Shown: piece by piece, positions 38,737 through 50,827 of the stretch
Numbering within the stretch: position 1 is the stretch's first letter
Layout of the letters: every line of letters starts with the position of its first letter
Assembly (NCBI GenBank): GCA_001599915.1
Contig: BCIG01000004.1
Location: 496,001-560,000, forward strand
Length of the DNA stretch: 64,000 nt
From: Symbiotaphrina buchneri
Lineage: Eukaryota > Ascomycota > Symbiotaphrinales > Symbiotaphrinaceae
Direction: 5' to 3'
The notes under the pieces: model-generated
Told to the model about the DNA's origin: nothing
Seen by the model: the letters and a program-made list of their open reading frames with translations, nothing else
The model's database searches: none
Program-made: the position numbers and the translations under genes

Positions 38737-40827
38737 ATGGGAAGTGCAGTGCCTCCACTGTCTGAACAGGATTTTGCCGAACCTCCCGCCAAAAGAGCCC
38801 GCCTCACTCCGCCCGTCCAGGTCACCATGGACGCGCAGGAGGCGCCAGATGCTCCTATCGACGATGGCATGGACGACCTCTATGACACTCCTATGGCATC
38901 TGGGACGCCAAAAGCAGACAATCTTGAGCCCGCAGACGGTGTTAGTCGTCCAGTCACAGCCATAGAGACCGCCATAGAACAACAGCATGAACAAAGTGGC
39001 ATCCCCGGCCTGGGTCTACTTGGAGGCTCCGTCACTCTCAACGCCTCTAATGATAAAACGGCTTCAATTACAGCGACATCTGCGAACGACAGTGAAGAAA
39101 CCTTCCCTGATACTATCAAAAACATCTCCGAGCCAAGTGGCGGAGGGTTGCCTGCAGAAGTGCACTCAGAGCAGCCTCCCCAGCCTTCCGAGCCTTCTCA
39201 GCCTTCTGTTGTCGAGGATATAACAATGAAGGAGGGGGAAGAGGTTGCAGAGCCTCACGTGCGCGAAGCGCAGTTCATCGAAGCAGTTTCAGCCAACGCA
39301 GGCAAGCCCGATGCAGAGTGGGAATTGGATTCGTCCCCGATCGAGAGCTCATCCTCGGAATCCAGCTCATCCGATTCTAGTTCGTCGGAGGAAGACAGTT
39401 ATGAGGAAGAGGATGGCTACGAGCTTCTATCTCCGGAAGAACAGGCCCGAATACTCATGCGAGGCGAGGCCGATGTGGATGACGAGGGAGCGGGTGGTAA
39501 AGGTGGTAAAGGTGGTGCAGGAGCTGTGCTACGGACAAAGAATGAGACCGAAGAGCGTGTGGAGAAACCAAAGGTGGATCTTCAACCATCTGACAAGATT
39601 GAAGAGTTGGGTGATGTGGAAGCGATTGTGGAAGGTACAGTACTGATAAAGGCGAAAGTCTCGGGAGAGTACCAAGTGCTTGAGAGCGGGTCGGTACTGT
39701 GCTTAGAGGATCGGAAGATCATTGGAGCAGTATCAGAAACCTTAGGAAGAGTGCAACAACCTTTATACTCTGTTCTCTTCAACAGCGAAGAGGAAATTGC
39801 CGAGTCAGGCATTGCCAGGGGCACCACGGTCTTTTATGCGGAGAAATACTCGACGTACGTCTTCACCAAGCCCTTGCAGGCTATCAAAGGCTCCGACGCG
39901 TCGAACATCCACGACGAAGAAGTCGGCGAAGATGAAATAGAGTTCTCCGACGATGAAGCTGAGGCAGAATACAAGAGGAAACTTAAACTGGAACGCCAGG
40001 CGCGTAAAGCGGAGAGAGCAGGGTTGAGTGGGCCACATCAGCACCAGGCTAGGAACGGGTCGACCCAGAACCGGAGCGGGGCTCTAAATTATGATGACGG
40101 GGATAGTGAGGAGTTGTACACCCCCTTAGCACGGCCTTCTAATCTCCAGGATATGATGACTGCCCCGCCGCCCTTGGAAGAGCGCAGCTTTCGTGGTGGG
40201 CGCGGTGGGCGCGGTGGACGAGCAAGACCAGAACGAGGCGGGCGGGACCATCGCGGCGGTCGTGGAGACTTTGGTAGCCGGCATCCTGAAAGAGGAGGGA
40301 ACAGAGATCGGGCCCCTCGATATGATCAGGCTTCACGGCCGCCTCCACCTCGGAGTGGCTATGGCTGGGATGCGCCTCCGTCTCACTCACCTGGGCCTGT
40401 TCCTCCTCAGCCCATGCAGCACACGAGCCCGCACCAGCAGTTTCAATGGCCACAATTCCCCGGCCAACAGCAGCCTCTGCCGTTCTTCAATGCACAAGCT
40501 TTTGCCCAGCATCAACAACAACCTGCTGTAGCATCTCCTGGAGGGAGTCTTCCGGCTGGGGCGTACATCAATCCGGCGTTCTTCGGTGCTCATCAGCAAG
40601 CGCAGCCATCTACGTCTCCTTCGATGAATCAATGGGCTTACCAACAGCACCAGGGCCAGCAGCCGGGCATGACCAACCAGTGGGTCCAGGCGTATCAGCA
40701 ATCGCAAGGGCTCCCGAACGGCCATGCAGCTGCGGGCATGTCGCCCGACCCGGGTAAGGCATATGATGCTGCGCAGCAGACGCTAGATATCCTACGGAGT
40801 CTAAGCAGACCGTCTGGCCCTCCGTGA
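38737..40827 (+). CDS. NAF1: NAF1, H/ACA snoRNP assembly factor
   Basis: One exon, about 696 residues from the first ATG. The N-terminal part is disordered with a PAKRARLTPP basic motif and a serine/acidic run (SSSESSSSDSSSSEED). The central Gar1/Naf1 domain spans IEELGDVEAIVEGTVLIKAK, then SVLCLEDRKIIGAVSETLG and VQQPLYSVLFNS. An acidic EDEIEFSDDEAEAEYKRKLK segment follows, then an RGG-rich box (GGRGGRGGRARPERGGRDHR) and a glutamine/proline-rich tail. Naf1 brings dyskerin to nascent H/ACA RNAs and is replaced later by Gar1. The frame is also open upstream to 38647 but without an ATG. Confidence 0.92.
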   Translation: MGSAVPPLSEQDFAEPPAKRARLTPPVQVTMDAQEAPDAPIDDGMDDLYDTPMASGTPKADNLEPADGVSRPVTAIETAIEQQHEQSGIPGLGLLGGSVTLNASNDKTASITATSANDSEETFPDTIKNISEPSGGGLPAEVHSEQPPQPSEPSQPSVVEDITMKEGEEVAEPHVREAQFIEAVSANAGKPDAEWELDSSPIESSSSESSSSDSSSSEEDSYEEEDGYELLSPEEQARILMRGEADVDDEGAGGKGGKGGAGAVLRTKNETEERVEKPKVDLQPSDKIEELGDVEAIVEGTVLIKAKVSGEYQVLESGSVLCLEDRKIIGAVSETLGRVQQPLYSVLFNSEEEIAESGIARGTTVFYAEKYSTYVFTKPLQAIKGSDASNIHDEEVGEDEIEFSDDEAEAEYKRKLKLERQARKAERAGLSGPHQHQARNGSTQNRSGALNYDDGDSEELYTPLARPSNLQDMMTAPPPLEERSFRGGRGGRGGRARPERGGRDHRGGRGDFGSRHPERGGNRDRAPRYDQASRPPPPRSGYGWDAPPSHSPGPVPPQPMQHTSPHQQFQWPQFPGQQQPLPFFNAQAFAQHQQQPAVASPGGSLPAGAYINPAFFGAHQQAQPSTSPSMNQWAYQQHQGQQPGMTNQWVQAYQQSQGLPNGHAAAGMSPDPGKAYDAAQQTLDILRSLSRPSGPP

Positions 40828-41331
40828 TTGTGAGAGGGGATGGATATCCGGCCGCGGTTTTAGATATAGTAGTCCTGCCTGCCAAACCTTGGCTACGATT
40901 GTAATGGAATGCCCGTAAGCTGCTGAGCTTGTCTTCCGTGTAATGAGGACGAGTGTGGTCAATCGATTTCAATTATGACTCGTACACAATAACTATCCAT
41001 TGCTTAGTTGCTCCCTGCTTCCCAACTCGATCGAGACGAATCCACAAAATAGCACGGCGCCATTGCATCTTCTCGGATGTTACTCGCTAAAGCAAGCCGA
41101 AGATATCTATCGAAAAGCAACTCCTCGGCCCAACCTGAGGAGGCAAATAGTTCAAATGTACACAGCAGAAGTGAAAAGTTTGGGAAAAGGAAATTCCGTT
41201 TGCAATGGAAAGAGATGTTGTTAAGCGCCAGCCAGGACACATCTTGCATCAGCTTACCGTCGACTGGATTATCGTTATCGTCAACCTCGTCCACCTCCCT
41301 GTGGTATCTTGATGAACGCCTTAGTGCATCC
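40828..41331. other. Convergent intergenic space between NAF1 and the SH3 gene
   Basis: 3' regions of both genes. No other feature is supported. Confidence 0.4.
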
Positions 41332-43323
41332 TCACAGCGCTTGGCCTGGAACAGGCTTCCTGCTCGGAACCGCCGCAGACTCGACGTTCGACTGAATTGG
41401 TAGGTGCAACGACGGACGGGAACCAGCCATTGGCGCGGGGTTCATCCGGCTGACTCCAGGAGACTGGTTCTTGCGCATGTTTGCCTGCCCAGCACTCATC
41501 GACCTCGGACGCCCAGCTGGGGACATGGGCCTGGGTTGACCAACGTAAGGACCAGGGAACATGGAACGCTGCGGTTGAGCATATGGAGCGGGCGGCTGAC
41601 GGGCACGACTTCCCGCAGGCGACATGACTCGGGGCTGACCGACTGCGGCAGGGGAACCACGGCCGCTGGCGGGAGACATAGGACGGGCCTGAGGTCCGGG
41701 CCGGATCTGACCACTGGGCGAAGCACGCATGCCTGGGGGCGGAACACCGCGTGGTGAACCATTTGACCTTGGCTTCTGTGGCTTGATGGGACGGGTGGAA
41801 AGACAGGTGCGAGGTGCAACCCCTTGCTTAGAGCGATCCAGACGGATGCAGAGAGCCTATGTCATGTCAGCTAGCTCATTACAGAAAGGGTTTCCGAGGC
41901 CACATACCCAGCCGTCATCGTATTCATGGAGCATTCGGATCAGCTCGCCGGCCTTCAACTCGAGTTCGTCATCCATAGCAGGATTGAAATCCAGCTGGAC
42001 CCTGTGGACATTCAAAGGGCCGCTGGTAATAGCACCGGTGACTGTATTCAAGTTGGGGCCGCTGACCGAAGACGACATAGTACTGAATTCGCTCGAAGAT
42101 GGACTGGCCGGTACTCTCGTGGATCCAACAGGAGAAGGCGGGCGACCACCATCGGACGTCTTGAGTGGTTCAGAGTGTGGGCCTTGCCCTTGCCCGCCAG
42201 CCAGAGCTCCAGCTACAGCTCCCGCGGCCACCGCGGCGCTGGCTCGGACCCGTGCACCCTGCAGACCGGGACCTATAGCAGTCAAAGAGGTGGCTGCTTG
42301 AGTAGGTTGAGTAGGTTCTGGCTCAGCGACATTGGGAATTGTGGGTTCGGCAGAGACAGGATGCTCCGACTGCTCTGCATGAGCGCCGAAGGGGTTCGCC
42401 GGGTCGTTTGCATGAGTTTGGCTAATTTTCTCCCCGGCGCTGGTACCTGTCTCAGACGAGAGGATACTTCGGTTGCCGTAGGAGCGCCTGACCGGTGGTG
42501 GTAGCACAGCGGACGCCGTTTCGAACGGATTCTCATGGTCCTTTTCCTCGCCGGCGAATCTGGGTAGAAACTCCGTCACTGGCCTTAAGCTAAGCCGAGG
42601 TGCAGTGGACGCAGTCCTGGCTGTCCGGGTGCTTGAAGCCCTGCCACCAGGGATGAATTGGTCGTTTCGCATACCATCTTTCTCATCTTCCGTCTTTGCG
42701 CGAACAGCCCGCTTCCTTCGTCGGTAACAGAAGAATAGGAGCCCGAAGAGGGCGCCGAAGCCAACAATCAAACCAATGGCTAGACCTGCTTTCGCGCCCG
42801 TGGACATACCCGCCGAGGACGCAGAGCTGGCAGCGGCTGCGGTGGTGGACGACGAAGTCTGCGCGGAGGTTGCTTTCGACGTCGTAGCGCCTGTCGGCGT
42901 GTTCAAAGTCGAAGATCCAGTACTCGTGGCCAGTGAGTCGATCGAGGAAGTTGAGGCGGACGAGGGATCGCCAATGTTGATGGTGGTATGAAATACGCCA
43001 TCCGAAGAAGAAGAAGAAGGGGTGGCTGTCACGGACAGCGCATTCTCGACGTTAGATGATTGAGCGAGTGCATTCGCAGAAGCCGAGACGGCCGCGGATG
43101 TGGCGGCAGCAGCATTATTCGAGCTGGCGACGGGCCCCAAGGTCAGATATCCTCCGATAGCGCCTGTAAAGGTGGGTGAAGCAGTCACATAGACCACTGA
43201 CACCAGGGTTGCAACGTCCATTGGGTCTGGCTGCGGTGTTGGCTGGGGCAGCGCGTCTCTTATGGCGTTGAAGTGGGTGTCAGCATGCTCATGCCGATGG
43301 AGTAAGTGCTTGTGTCGGGCCAT
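41332..43323 (-). CDS. Single-pass membrane protein with SH3 domain (Fus1-like architecture)
   Basis: Two exons (41908-43323 and 41332-41856) give 646 residues. The first part is histidine-rich, then serine/threonine/alanine-rich and probably heavily O-glycosylated outside the cell. One membrane helix lies at about 180-200 (GLAIGLIVGFGALFGLLFFCY) followed by RRRKR, fixing the C-terminus in the cytosol. The intron splits an SH3 domain: VQLDFNPAMDDELELKAGEL and HEYDDGW before it, ALCIRLDRSKQGVAPRTCL after it. The tail is rich in proline, arginine and serine, with repeated PMSPA-type motifs. The arrangement recalls yeast Fus1 and similar polarity or cell-fusion scaffolds. Orthology is not shown, and no signal peptide is evident. 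Confidence 0.8.
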
Positions 43324-44919
43324 GTTGATAGACTCGAGGCAGCAGCGACGTCTTTCTTATGTACCAAGACGCGGGTGTGCGTCTGAATGGGATGCTCAGA
43401 CAATAGTATAGAGATGACGCGGTTCCGGGCCAGACTGTGAATAACGGCGCGGTCGTCTGCAGTGGTGAACGGCACGAAGTGGAAGGGCCCGTAGGTGAGT
43501 GACGGACGAACGACTGAAAGGCCGGATCAGGGGCGCGCACAGGAAGGTGAATGAGTGACAATGGCCCGCGATTATGGATTAGAAAGAGACAGATAGTGGT
43601 GAGGGGGGGAAGATTGTGGTCGATGAGTGACGAGAGAATGTGCGATCGGTCCAGCTGGCCGGCTGCCTGCCTGCCTGAAAAGAGCGTGAGTGAAGTTGGA
43701 ATTTGACCGTCCGGTGATTACTAGTATGGGTATGTAAAGTGGTCGTAGTAGTACCACAGTACGGAACAGAATAAACCCGTAGGCGGTATGCAAGAAAAGA
43801 GAGAAGGAAGGAGAGGAGGCCGCGGGTGTGACCACTGACCAGGGAGGTGAGGTGAGGAGGGAAAGAGTTAGAAAGAGAGATACGGTGACTTTGGTATGGG
43901 GGAGCTCTGGAGTTGGACCACACATGATTATTTTTCTTTAGCTCGTACAATATTAATGAGATATCTCCGGTTCTCCTCGCTGATTGGTGGATGCGTCTGA
44001 AGCTTGACAGGGGACTTCCGCCGTAAGCGAGATTGCTCGGAGGTAACGAGGCTCCTATTGGACCGTTGACAATGGTGACAGCGTGTGCCTGACTAGTACA
44101 GTAGCCGGCCGCTAACATGCCGGTACGGGGCACCTACTACCTGACTGGTCAGCCACGCATTCAGTGGAGCACGCATTAATCTTAACCTTAAATCGGACAT
44201 CAACAACAGACCCTGAACACTTAAGGTACTCACTCAACGCGTCAGTTAGTCGCGTCATCCTCATCTTCCCTCCTGATAACAAAAGCTAAGATGCTGCATC
44301 GTGAATGGATCGGAGATAAACTAAGGTATCTTATCGATTGTTCAATACCTTATCCCAACTGTAACCGTCCTTCCCGTGTCAACGTGATGTACGTGAATGG
44401 GTGATAAACAACGCTGACGATAATCAGACGTGCAATGTGTCGACTCTCATGCCTTCAACTTACAAGACAGAGCCAGCTTCATTCCAATGCAATGGCCATT
44501 TCCCTCCGGCCCTAAACTTCGCCTTCCTGGACACATGACAATTTCCAAGCCGCACAACAATGCTCACGGACCAACACCCATTTCGGGATTGGTCTCATTG
44601 CCAACATGCTCATAGGAATGCAATTCCTCGATATCTTCGTGGCGATTTGATGCTGACACCCCTCACGTTCACAAAGGTCATAGACTTGAGACGGTCGACA
44701 ACAGTGATGACTTTGGGCTGTAGATACAGAGTCTGTATCGGGGTCTAGCTGGATGTACACCGTACTTAGTAGTAGAAGCGCCATGACATGGAAATGATGG
44801 AAGTCCTCCCCGAGACACCCCATTTACATTCTACGCCAAAAGACCAAAGCGCAGAACACTCCGTGAACAATGCAATCGTAGCAGCGCTTAGTATCCTTCA
44901 AAGTTCAAATCCCAAGCCC
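43324..44919. other. Intergenic, about 1.6 kb
   Basis: The part next to 43323 is a pyrimidine-rich leader and promoter of the SH3 gene, read on the minus strand, with an inverted CCAAT near 43983. The rest (44100-44919) holds only short, unsupported reading frames and the RPA1 3' flank. Confidence 0.45.
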
Positions 44920-47900
44920 TCATGCGACAGGCATCAGGATATCAAAGCTCCCAGTTCCCACCTTACTGACCTTCCCCACCGCAATCCGTGAACTCGGGCT
45001 GGTCAAGTCGTCCCAGTCGTGCTCGAGGACTGCCTCGCGAAGGAACCCCACCGTCGTCTCGAAACTCATCTTCAAGAAAGGGCTGACGCTGCTCTTCAGG
45101 CCATTGCGGTTGAACGGGCTGAAACCCCCGCCTCTGGTCATCATGTCGGCAATAAGGTTCAGATGGCGGTTGTCCACTGAGATACCGTGCCCCTTGAACA
45201 CCGCATCCATCTCCCGGATGATGTTCGCCCGGCAGGCTTCGACTCCGTAGAGGTCGAGCATTGCCGCAATGTCATTGGTGAACATCTTGTTCGGGTTGAT
45301 GATGTCTTGATAGTCCCGCATCGCCATGAGGTTCACCCCCTCCGTGAATACGACCGGGTATTCGACCTCTTTACCGCTGCCATGATCCCTGACTTTCTCC
45401 GTGGAGAGGGTGCAAGAACCGAGTCCAGGGATGGCTTGGATGACCGCACGATGACAAGCGGATTCAACCAAGTTGAGCATCAGAAGCTTGGCCGTTGAGG
45501 CATCATACTATAGTTCACGAAAGCGTTAGTGTTTTTCATGATGGCCTCTTCACCAACAATTGGACATACCTCAAGTTCAAGTTCGCACCAGTCGCCTTTA
45601 CGGTCAAACTTGAAACTCGACACATCCGCATTGCGAGACTTGATTTTCTCTTCCAGGGCTTTAGCAGCGTCTGAGGTACCCCGAGGAGACTCGCCCTCTG
45701 CATCAGAAACATCTGTGTCCTCATCACTGGTCCGTGGGCTGCCTCCAAAGCCTTCGTCTTCCTCCATCTCCACATCTGGCGAAGTTTCTCTACCCGCTTG
45801 AGCAGCAATTCTCTGTTCATCCTCATCTGGCTCTGCGTACGATGTGTCTTGAGCCCTGTTGGCTCTCTGTTTGGCATTGGTAGCGTCATCGTCGCCTTCA
45901 TTCTCATCGTCGCCTTCATCCTCATCATCATGACCTCCTTCGACTCCCGCGCCAGGCCTTGCTTCCTCCTGTTCCACAGTTCCGCTGGACTGGCCAATTT
46001 GAGCTCTTGCAGCGTTCTTCAGCGTTTTCTCTTGGCCTTTCTTTTTCAGTTCCGCTCTCGTGATTTTCTGAAGGTAGGGTATGAACCGTAGTTCCAGAGC
46101 CTTCTTCACATCTGCAACCTCGATGGCGTATTCCTTACAATATTCTTCATGGGGCCAGAAATCTAGCCTGATGCTGTATGTCTTTGCGGTTGCATATGCG
46201 GTACCCTTGCCTATTCTTTCTGATACAGTAACTTTGTCGATGACTTCACCCAAGGTAAGCTTGCTTATGGCTTTCGCAAACCTGTCACCCTCGGCTTCGG
46301 TCAACTCTGGATTCAAATGAAGCGTCATGACTGGAGTGGAAATATCTTTGCTGGCCGTAAGGACGATGTCGCGCAGACGTGGGATACCAAGCGTGACGTT
46401 CTTGGCCGAGTGTCCAGCCAAATGGAAGGTGTTTAAGGTCATCTGCGTCGACGGTTCTCCAATTGATTGGCCCGCGACGATTCCCACGGCTTCGCCCGGT
46501 TCAACGACCGATTTCAGATACTTCATGTTCAGTAACGCATCAAAGTTCTTTTTGGAGACGACGCCTTCGATATACTTCTTCTTATCTTTGAGCAGTTTAT
46601 CAGGGTTTGCATCAACGTACTGAGCGGTCAGTCAGCCTACGCGGGAATTGAAATGATCTTTGGGCGGATACTTACCGCCTTTAATGCTGACGCGAATGCC
46701 TCTGACGTGCTTCCATAATGCCGCCCAGGAGAATAGTGTGCCAGTGCAGGGTCCATAGCATCAATTCTGCCGGTCTTCTTGACTTTCTTCATAGCGGTCT
46801 TGTTCCAGTTTTCAGCCTCTTCGGTAATGACTTTCTGGAATTCTTCTCTAATGTTCAACTGCTCGAACAGGGACAGGAAATTCTCTGCAATGAATTTGAA
46901 GTCTGTCAAGTGTTTCTGCTTCGTAACATCAAGTCCATCCTCGCCATAGAGGAACTGGATCATCGACCCATCCGCGTCACGAACAGTCTCGTCATACTCC
47001 ACCTTTAGACCTTCCATGACCTTGATTATGCAATGCTGTAGATATCCGGAAGATGCAGTCTTAACGGCCGTATCGATCAGTCCCTCTCTGCCCGCCATGG
47101 CATGGAAATAATATTCTTGCGGCCGAATCCCGGTCAAAAAGCGATCAGTAATATAACCACCAGCCCGGACATTCGTCTCAAACGGTTGGAAGCAAGGCAA
47201 TGTCTTGCCGCTGACCATGACTGGCACGCGGCGGCCCTCCAAGACTTGCTGACCAAGGTTGCAAGAGATCAGGTTGGCGTTGACCGAGCTCCCCTTTGCT
47301 CCAGAACCAGTCATGGCCTGCATCTGGTTTTTCGGGAACGGTTTGGCAAGACCTGCAGGCAAACAAGCCTTGGTGACCTCTGACGATAGTACCTGAGTGC
47401 GTGAATTGACAACGCTCTCAAGGCCGCGTTGCTTCATGTCATCACGCAAGACCTCCTCCAAGCGCTTCTTTAGCTCGCGGCTATCATTTGTCGGGTTCTC
47501 ATGATCCAGAGTCACATATTTCGCAGCTACTTCCAAGCCTACCTCATCAGCAGAAGCAAGCTTCTCCCTCCGTAGGCGGTCGCCATCCTTTGTAAGGATC
47601 AGGTCTTCCACCCCGCAACTGAAGGCGTGCATGTGTAAGAACTTGGTAAGCAATCTTCCAAGCACGCTTAGAAGTCGCCCGGCTATGGTATGACCATAAG
47701 CTTCATAAACGGAATGGATCAGGCCCCCTCCACTAGGACCAAGATGAGCTTTGTCCAAAATTCCGCAAAGCAGTTCCCCATCCTTCACAATGACGGTACC
47801 TTCCTCAGACTTATCACCCCAACGGTCCGATGCAGTAGTTGATTTTCCGGTCACTGTCAAGCCAGGGTGCGATAGAGGCTTGATATTCAGCAAGACCGTC

Positions 47901-50300
47901 GTAATGACTTGCTTGCCAGTCCACAAGGGTTTTGGTTTGATTATGGCTGGGCCTACGGTCAGAATCCTCCCTGATGTGGTATGGTTGTCTTCCGGCCTTA
48001 GACAACTATACAGCAATTGTTGGTACTTCTCTCTGTCGAAGAACGTGTCTCGATTGGTCATCCACACGCCCATGGAGATGTGATCCTGGATTAGACCTCT
48101 CAAAGGCTTTCCAGACGTAGCAACGAGGTACTGGTGGTCAGTGTCAGCGATTTGGAGCGCTTCAGCTCTGGCTACCTCATTTTGAGGAAAGTGCATATTC
48201 ATTTCGTCACCATCGAAGTCAGCATTGTAAGTGTTGCAGTTAGCGTAGTGCATGCGAATGGTCTTCTCGCCTGGTAGCACTCTGGCCCGATGACCCATCA
48301 TAGAGGGCTTGTGTAGGGTCGGCTGTCTGTTCATGATGACGATGTCACCGTTATTCAGATGGCGATGCACCTTCTTGTTGCGAGCCCCGTTCACACTTGT
48401 ACTTGAAGGAGCAAGGAGCTGGTTGGCCAAGGCCTGCCGCTCCTCGTAGTTCTTGAGCTTCAGGTTGATCACCTGGCCGTTCTCGTTCTCCACTGCTGCA
48501 GCTCCAGGCCACTTGTCCGGTCCGTTGAGCACGGCCTCCTTCAACTCCAGGAAATTGTGGACAGTGACAGGTTCCGGGTATGTCAGCTTTTTCGCGAACA
48601 CCGGCGGTACACCGATCTCATTAGTCTCGATGTTGGGATCAGGAGATATGACACTTCGGGCGGCGAAGTTGACTCGTTTTCCCATCATGTTCTTCCGAAA
48701 TAGCCCTTCCTTCTTTTCCAGTTTCTGTTTGATACCGTCCTCATTCTGCTTGCCTGCAGCACCTTGTATAGGATTCCGATCACGGTCGATGAGAGAGTTA
48801 ACCGCATCTTGAAGCCTAACCCAGGCATTTTGTAGATCACTGTAGTCTCTCCTGCGCATTCCGCCAAGCAAAGGTGCACCGTTGATTTCTTTCCGAATGA
48901 GGTTCAATTGCTCGCAAGCCGTCAGGATTTGCTTGAACAGCCCATTCTGAGGTGACTCAGCAATCTCGCCTGCCCCAGTCTTCGCCTCAGGCCGATATTT
49001 GTTCGGTGGAACAAGAATGTCTCGGATGAAGAACATATCTGGGTTGACCCGGGGAGCCTTTCGAGATCGAGAGCGAGAGTGATAGATAAGGCTCATGATC
49101 TCAGTCTCTTTTTCGAACAACTGTGTCAATGCTGCATGGACCTCCCCTGCTGAGACGAATTCCGCCTTGCCGCCTTCATCTGTCCCCTTTGTCGACCCTC
49201 CAGCCGGTCCGGATTCTGTCTGCAGCAGGCTACCTGGGCCACTCTCTTCCGCGACGTCGAGCATCTCTTCATCTTCTGCACTTGCGTCTTCATCTTCTTC
49301 TGTGACATCATCCATGTCTGCCACTATGCCCTCATCCGCTTGTTCCTTTTGTAGTTTCCGCCTTATTTCTCGGCGGTCTCTGTTCAATTGGACAATAGGA
49401 TTTACAACCTTGAAACCTCCTTGTATCATGCTCGCCCTTTCCTTCGAGCTAAGAGGCTTCCTGAAGATCTTGACATACCGATCTTTACGGAAAGTTGGGG
49501 AGATGCTATTTTCAAAGTCAGTTTTTCATTGCGAACCCCAATATGCGGGACTAACCCTTGACAGTTGACACATTTCCTCGTCTTTGTCATTGTCACGATG
49601 AATTCCTTCACAACCTTTCTTCGCTCGTCTGCAACCGCTTCAGTCTTTTCGGACGTATAGTCCCATTTGCGACTTTCTTTGCTGGCCCCCTTAATAGCCC
49701 GCTTGACGAACTCTTCTCTCCTCCGCATAAGTCCCTCGGCATCCTCATCTTCCGAAGCGTCACTGTCTGCAGCATCACCCTCTTCGCCATCAGCACGCTG
49801 GTGCGGTGTTTTTGCCCTGAGCTGCATGTCTTCAATCTGTTCCGCCTCGCGCACCAGACCATGTCGGATCAGTCGCAGTTTGCATATGAAACGGTTTACT
49901 TCAACCCTTGACATGCGGAGGTGATGACAGTAGACGCATTTTGCTCGCAGAAGGCGTAATAGTTGATCCATGAACGTTGGGTTGTACACCACCACCGGCA
50001 GCTCGATACGGCCAGGATGCCCGGGACAGCTGTGGACGTTGAGGTGGCATGTGGCGCAGCTACAAGGGCAAATGTCAATCCACATGCCAGCGAAGTGTAA
50101 GAAAGGAGGCCGACTCACGGGGTGTCTCCCCAAGCGCCAAGTGCAGGATCATACAGACCACCTGGTACCGGGTGTAGCAGAGTATCGAAGGTGTTCGGAT
50201 TCTGAATCTTTTTCACAGCTAAGCCCTTGACATCCTCGGAGGTCAGGAAGCTGAAGTCCACACTCCCAAGGGAGCTGGCAACTGGCTGAGATATATTCAT
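44920..50300 (-). CDS. RPA1: RNA polymerase I largest subunit (RPA190)
   Basis: Five exons (50119-50300, 49556-50059, 46676-49505, 45570-46619 and 44920-45507) sum to 5,154 bases, 1,717 residues. It is the catalytic subunit of the rRNA-synthesising polymerase in the nucleolus. The N-terminal clamp zinc site reads [14 protein letters not shown]. The active-site loop is [14 protein letters not shown], with [17 protein letters not shown] before it. The bridge-helix region is [20 protein letters not shown]. The second half has [21 protein letters not shown] and ends [14 protein letters not shown]. An acidic insert lies in the jaw region (about 45.6-46.0 kb) and another at about 49.75 kb. The start at MNISQPV matches the family's usual N-terminus better than the ATG 126 bases upstream. 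Confidence 0.96.
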
Positions 50301-50827
50301 CCCTTTTGTATATCTCAAGCCAGCACGAGGGATGACAGCTGGGGCTTGCCAGGCACGAGAGAGGGGAGGAGGAGGACAAGGATGAGAAGGATCGGGCCTC
50401 TCCAAATTTTGTTGCGCCGAAGCCATGGCGCGAAAGCAGCGGCGACAGAATGTCCCAACTCGGTAACGCGTGGTAAAGGCGGTGGATTCTGTGAGTGCTC
50501 CGTGCGGGTGCTAAGAGCTTGGCAATAGTTTCCTCAGGCGTCTGCGAAACTCCTCCGGCCGCTCGTGCCTGCGTAGTTTGTCTACTTCCAGATTCCACAA
50601 CCCTTCCAAAGGTAGAGAGTTCTTCTAACACTACCACGTCAAGTGATGACGATGGTTGTGATGCCGCGTCAGATTGTGTGATTGAAATCAATCCGCTGCA
50701 ACTGAATCAGGCCAGGGACAACACCAAGGGCGCTCAGTACTCACCCTGCGAGATCTGCGCTTCAATACGCTTCCATCGCATCCTCTGCTGTACACAACTA
50801 GCGGAGCTTACATTGAACGCTGCAACT
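50301..50827. promoter_or_regulatory. Divergent promoter of RPA1 and PRP3
   Basis: A 527-bp region between two divergent housekeeping genes. Reading frames run through it from both sides without family similarity. No specific site is recognised. Confidence 0.45.

Noticed and set aside
50301-50426. N-terminal extension of RPA1 to the ATG at 50426
   Set aside because: The 42 extra residues are proline-rich leader-like. MNISQPV at 50300 agrees with the family start, and exon lengths close from there.
50495-50827. N-terminal extension of PRP3 in the same frame
   Set aside because: Cysteine-rich, without family similarity, and placed in the divergent promoter. MADVSSQ at 50828 is the natural start.
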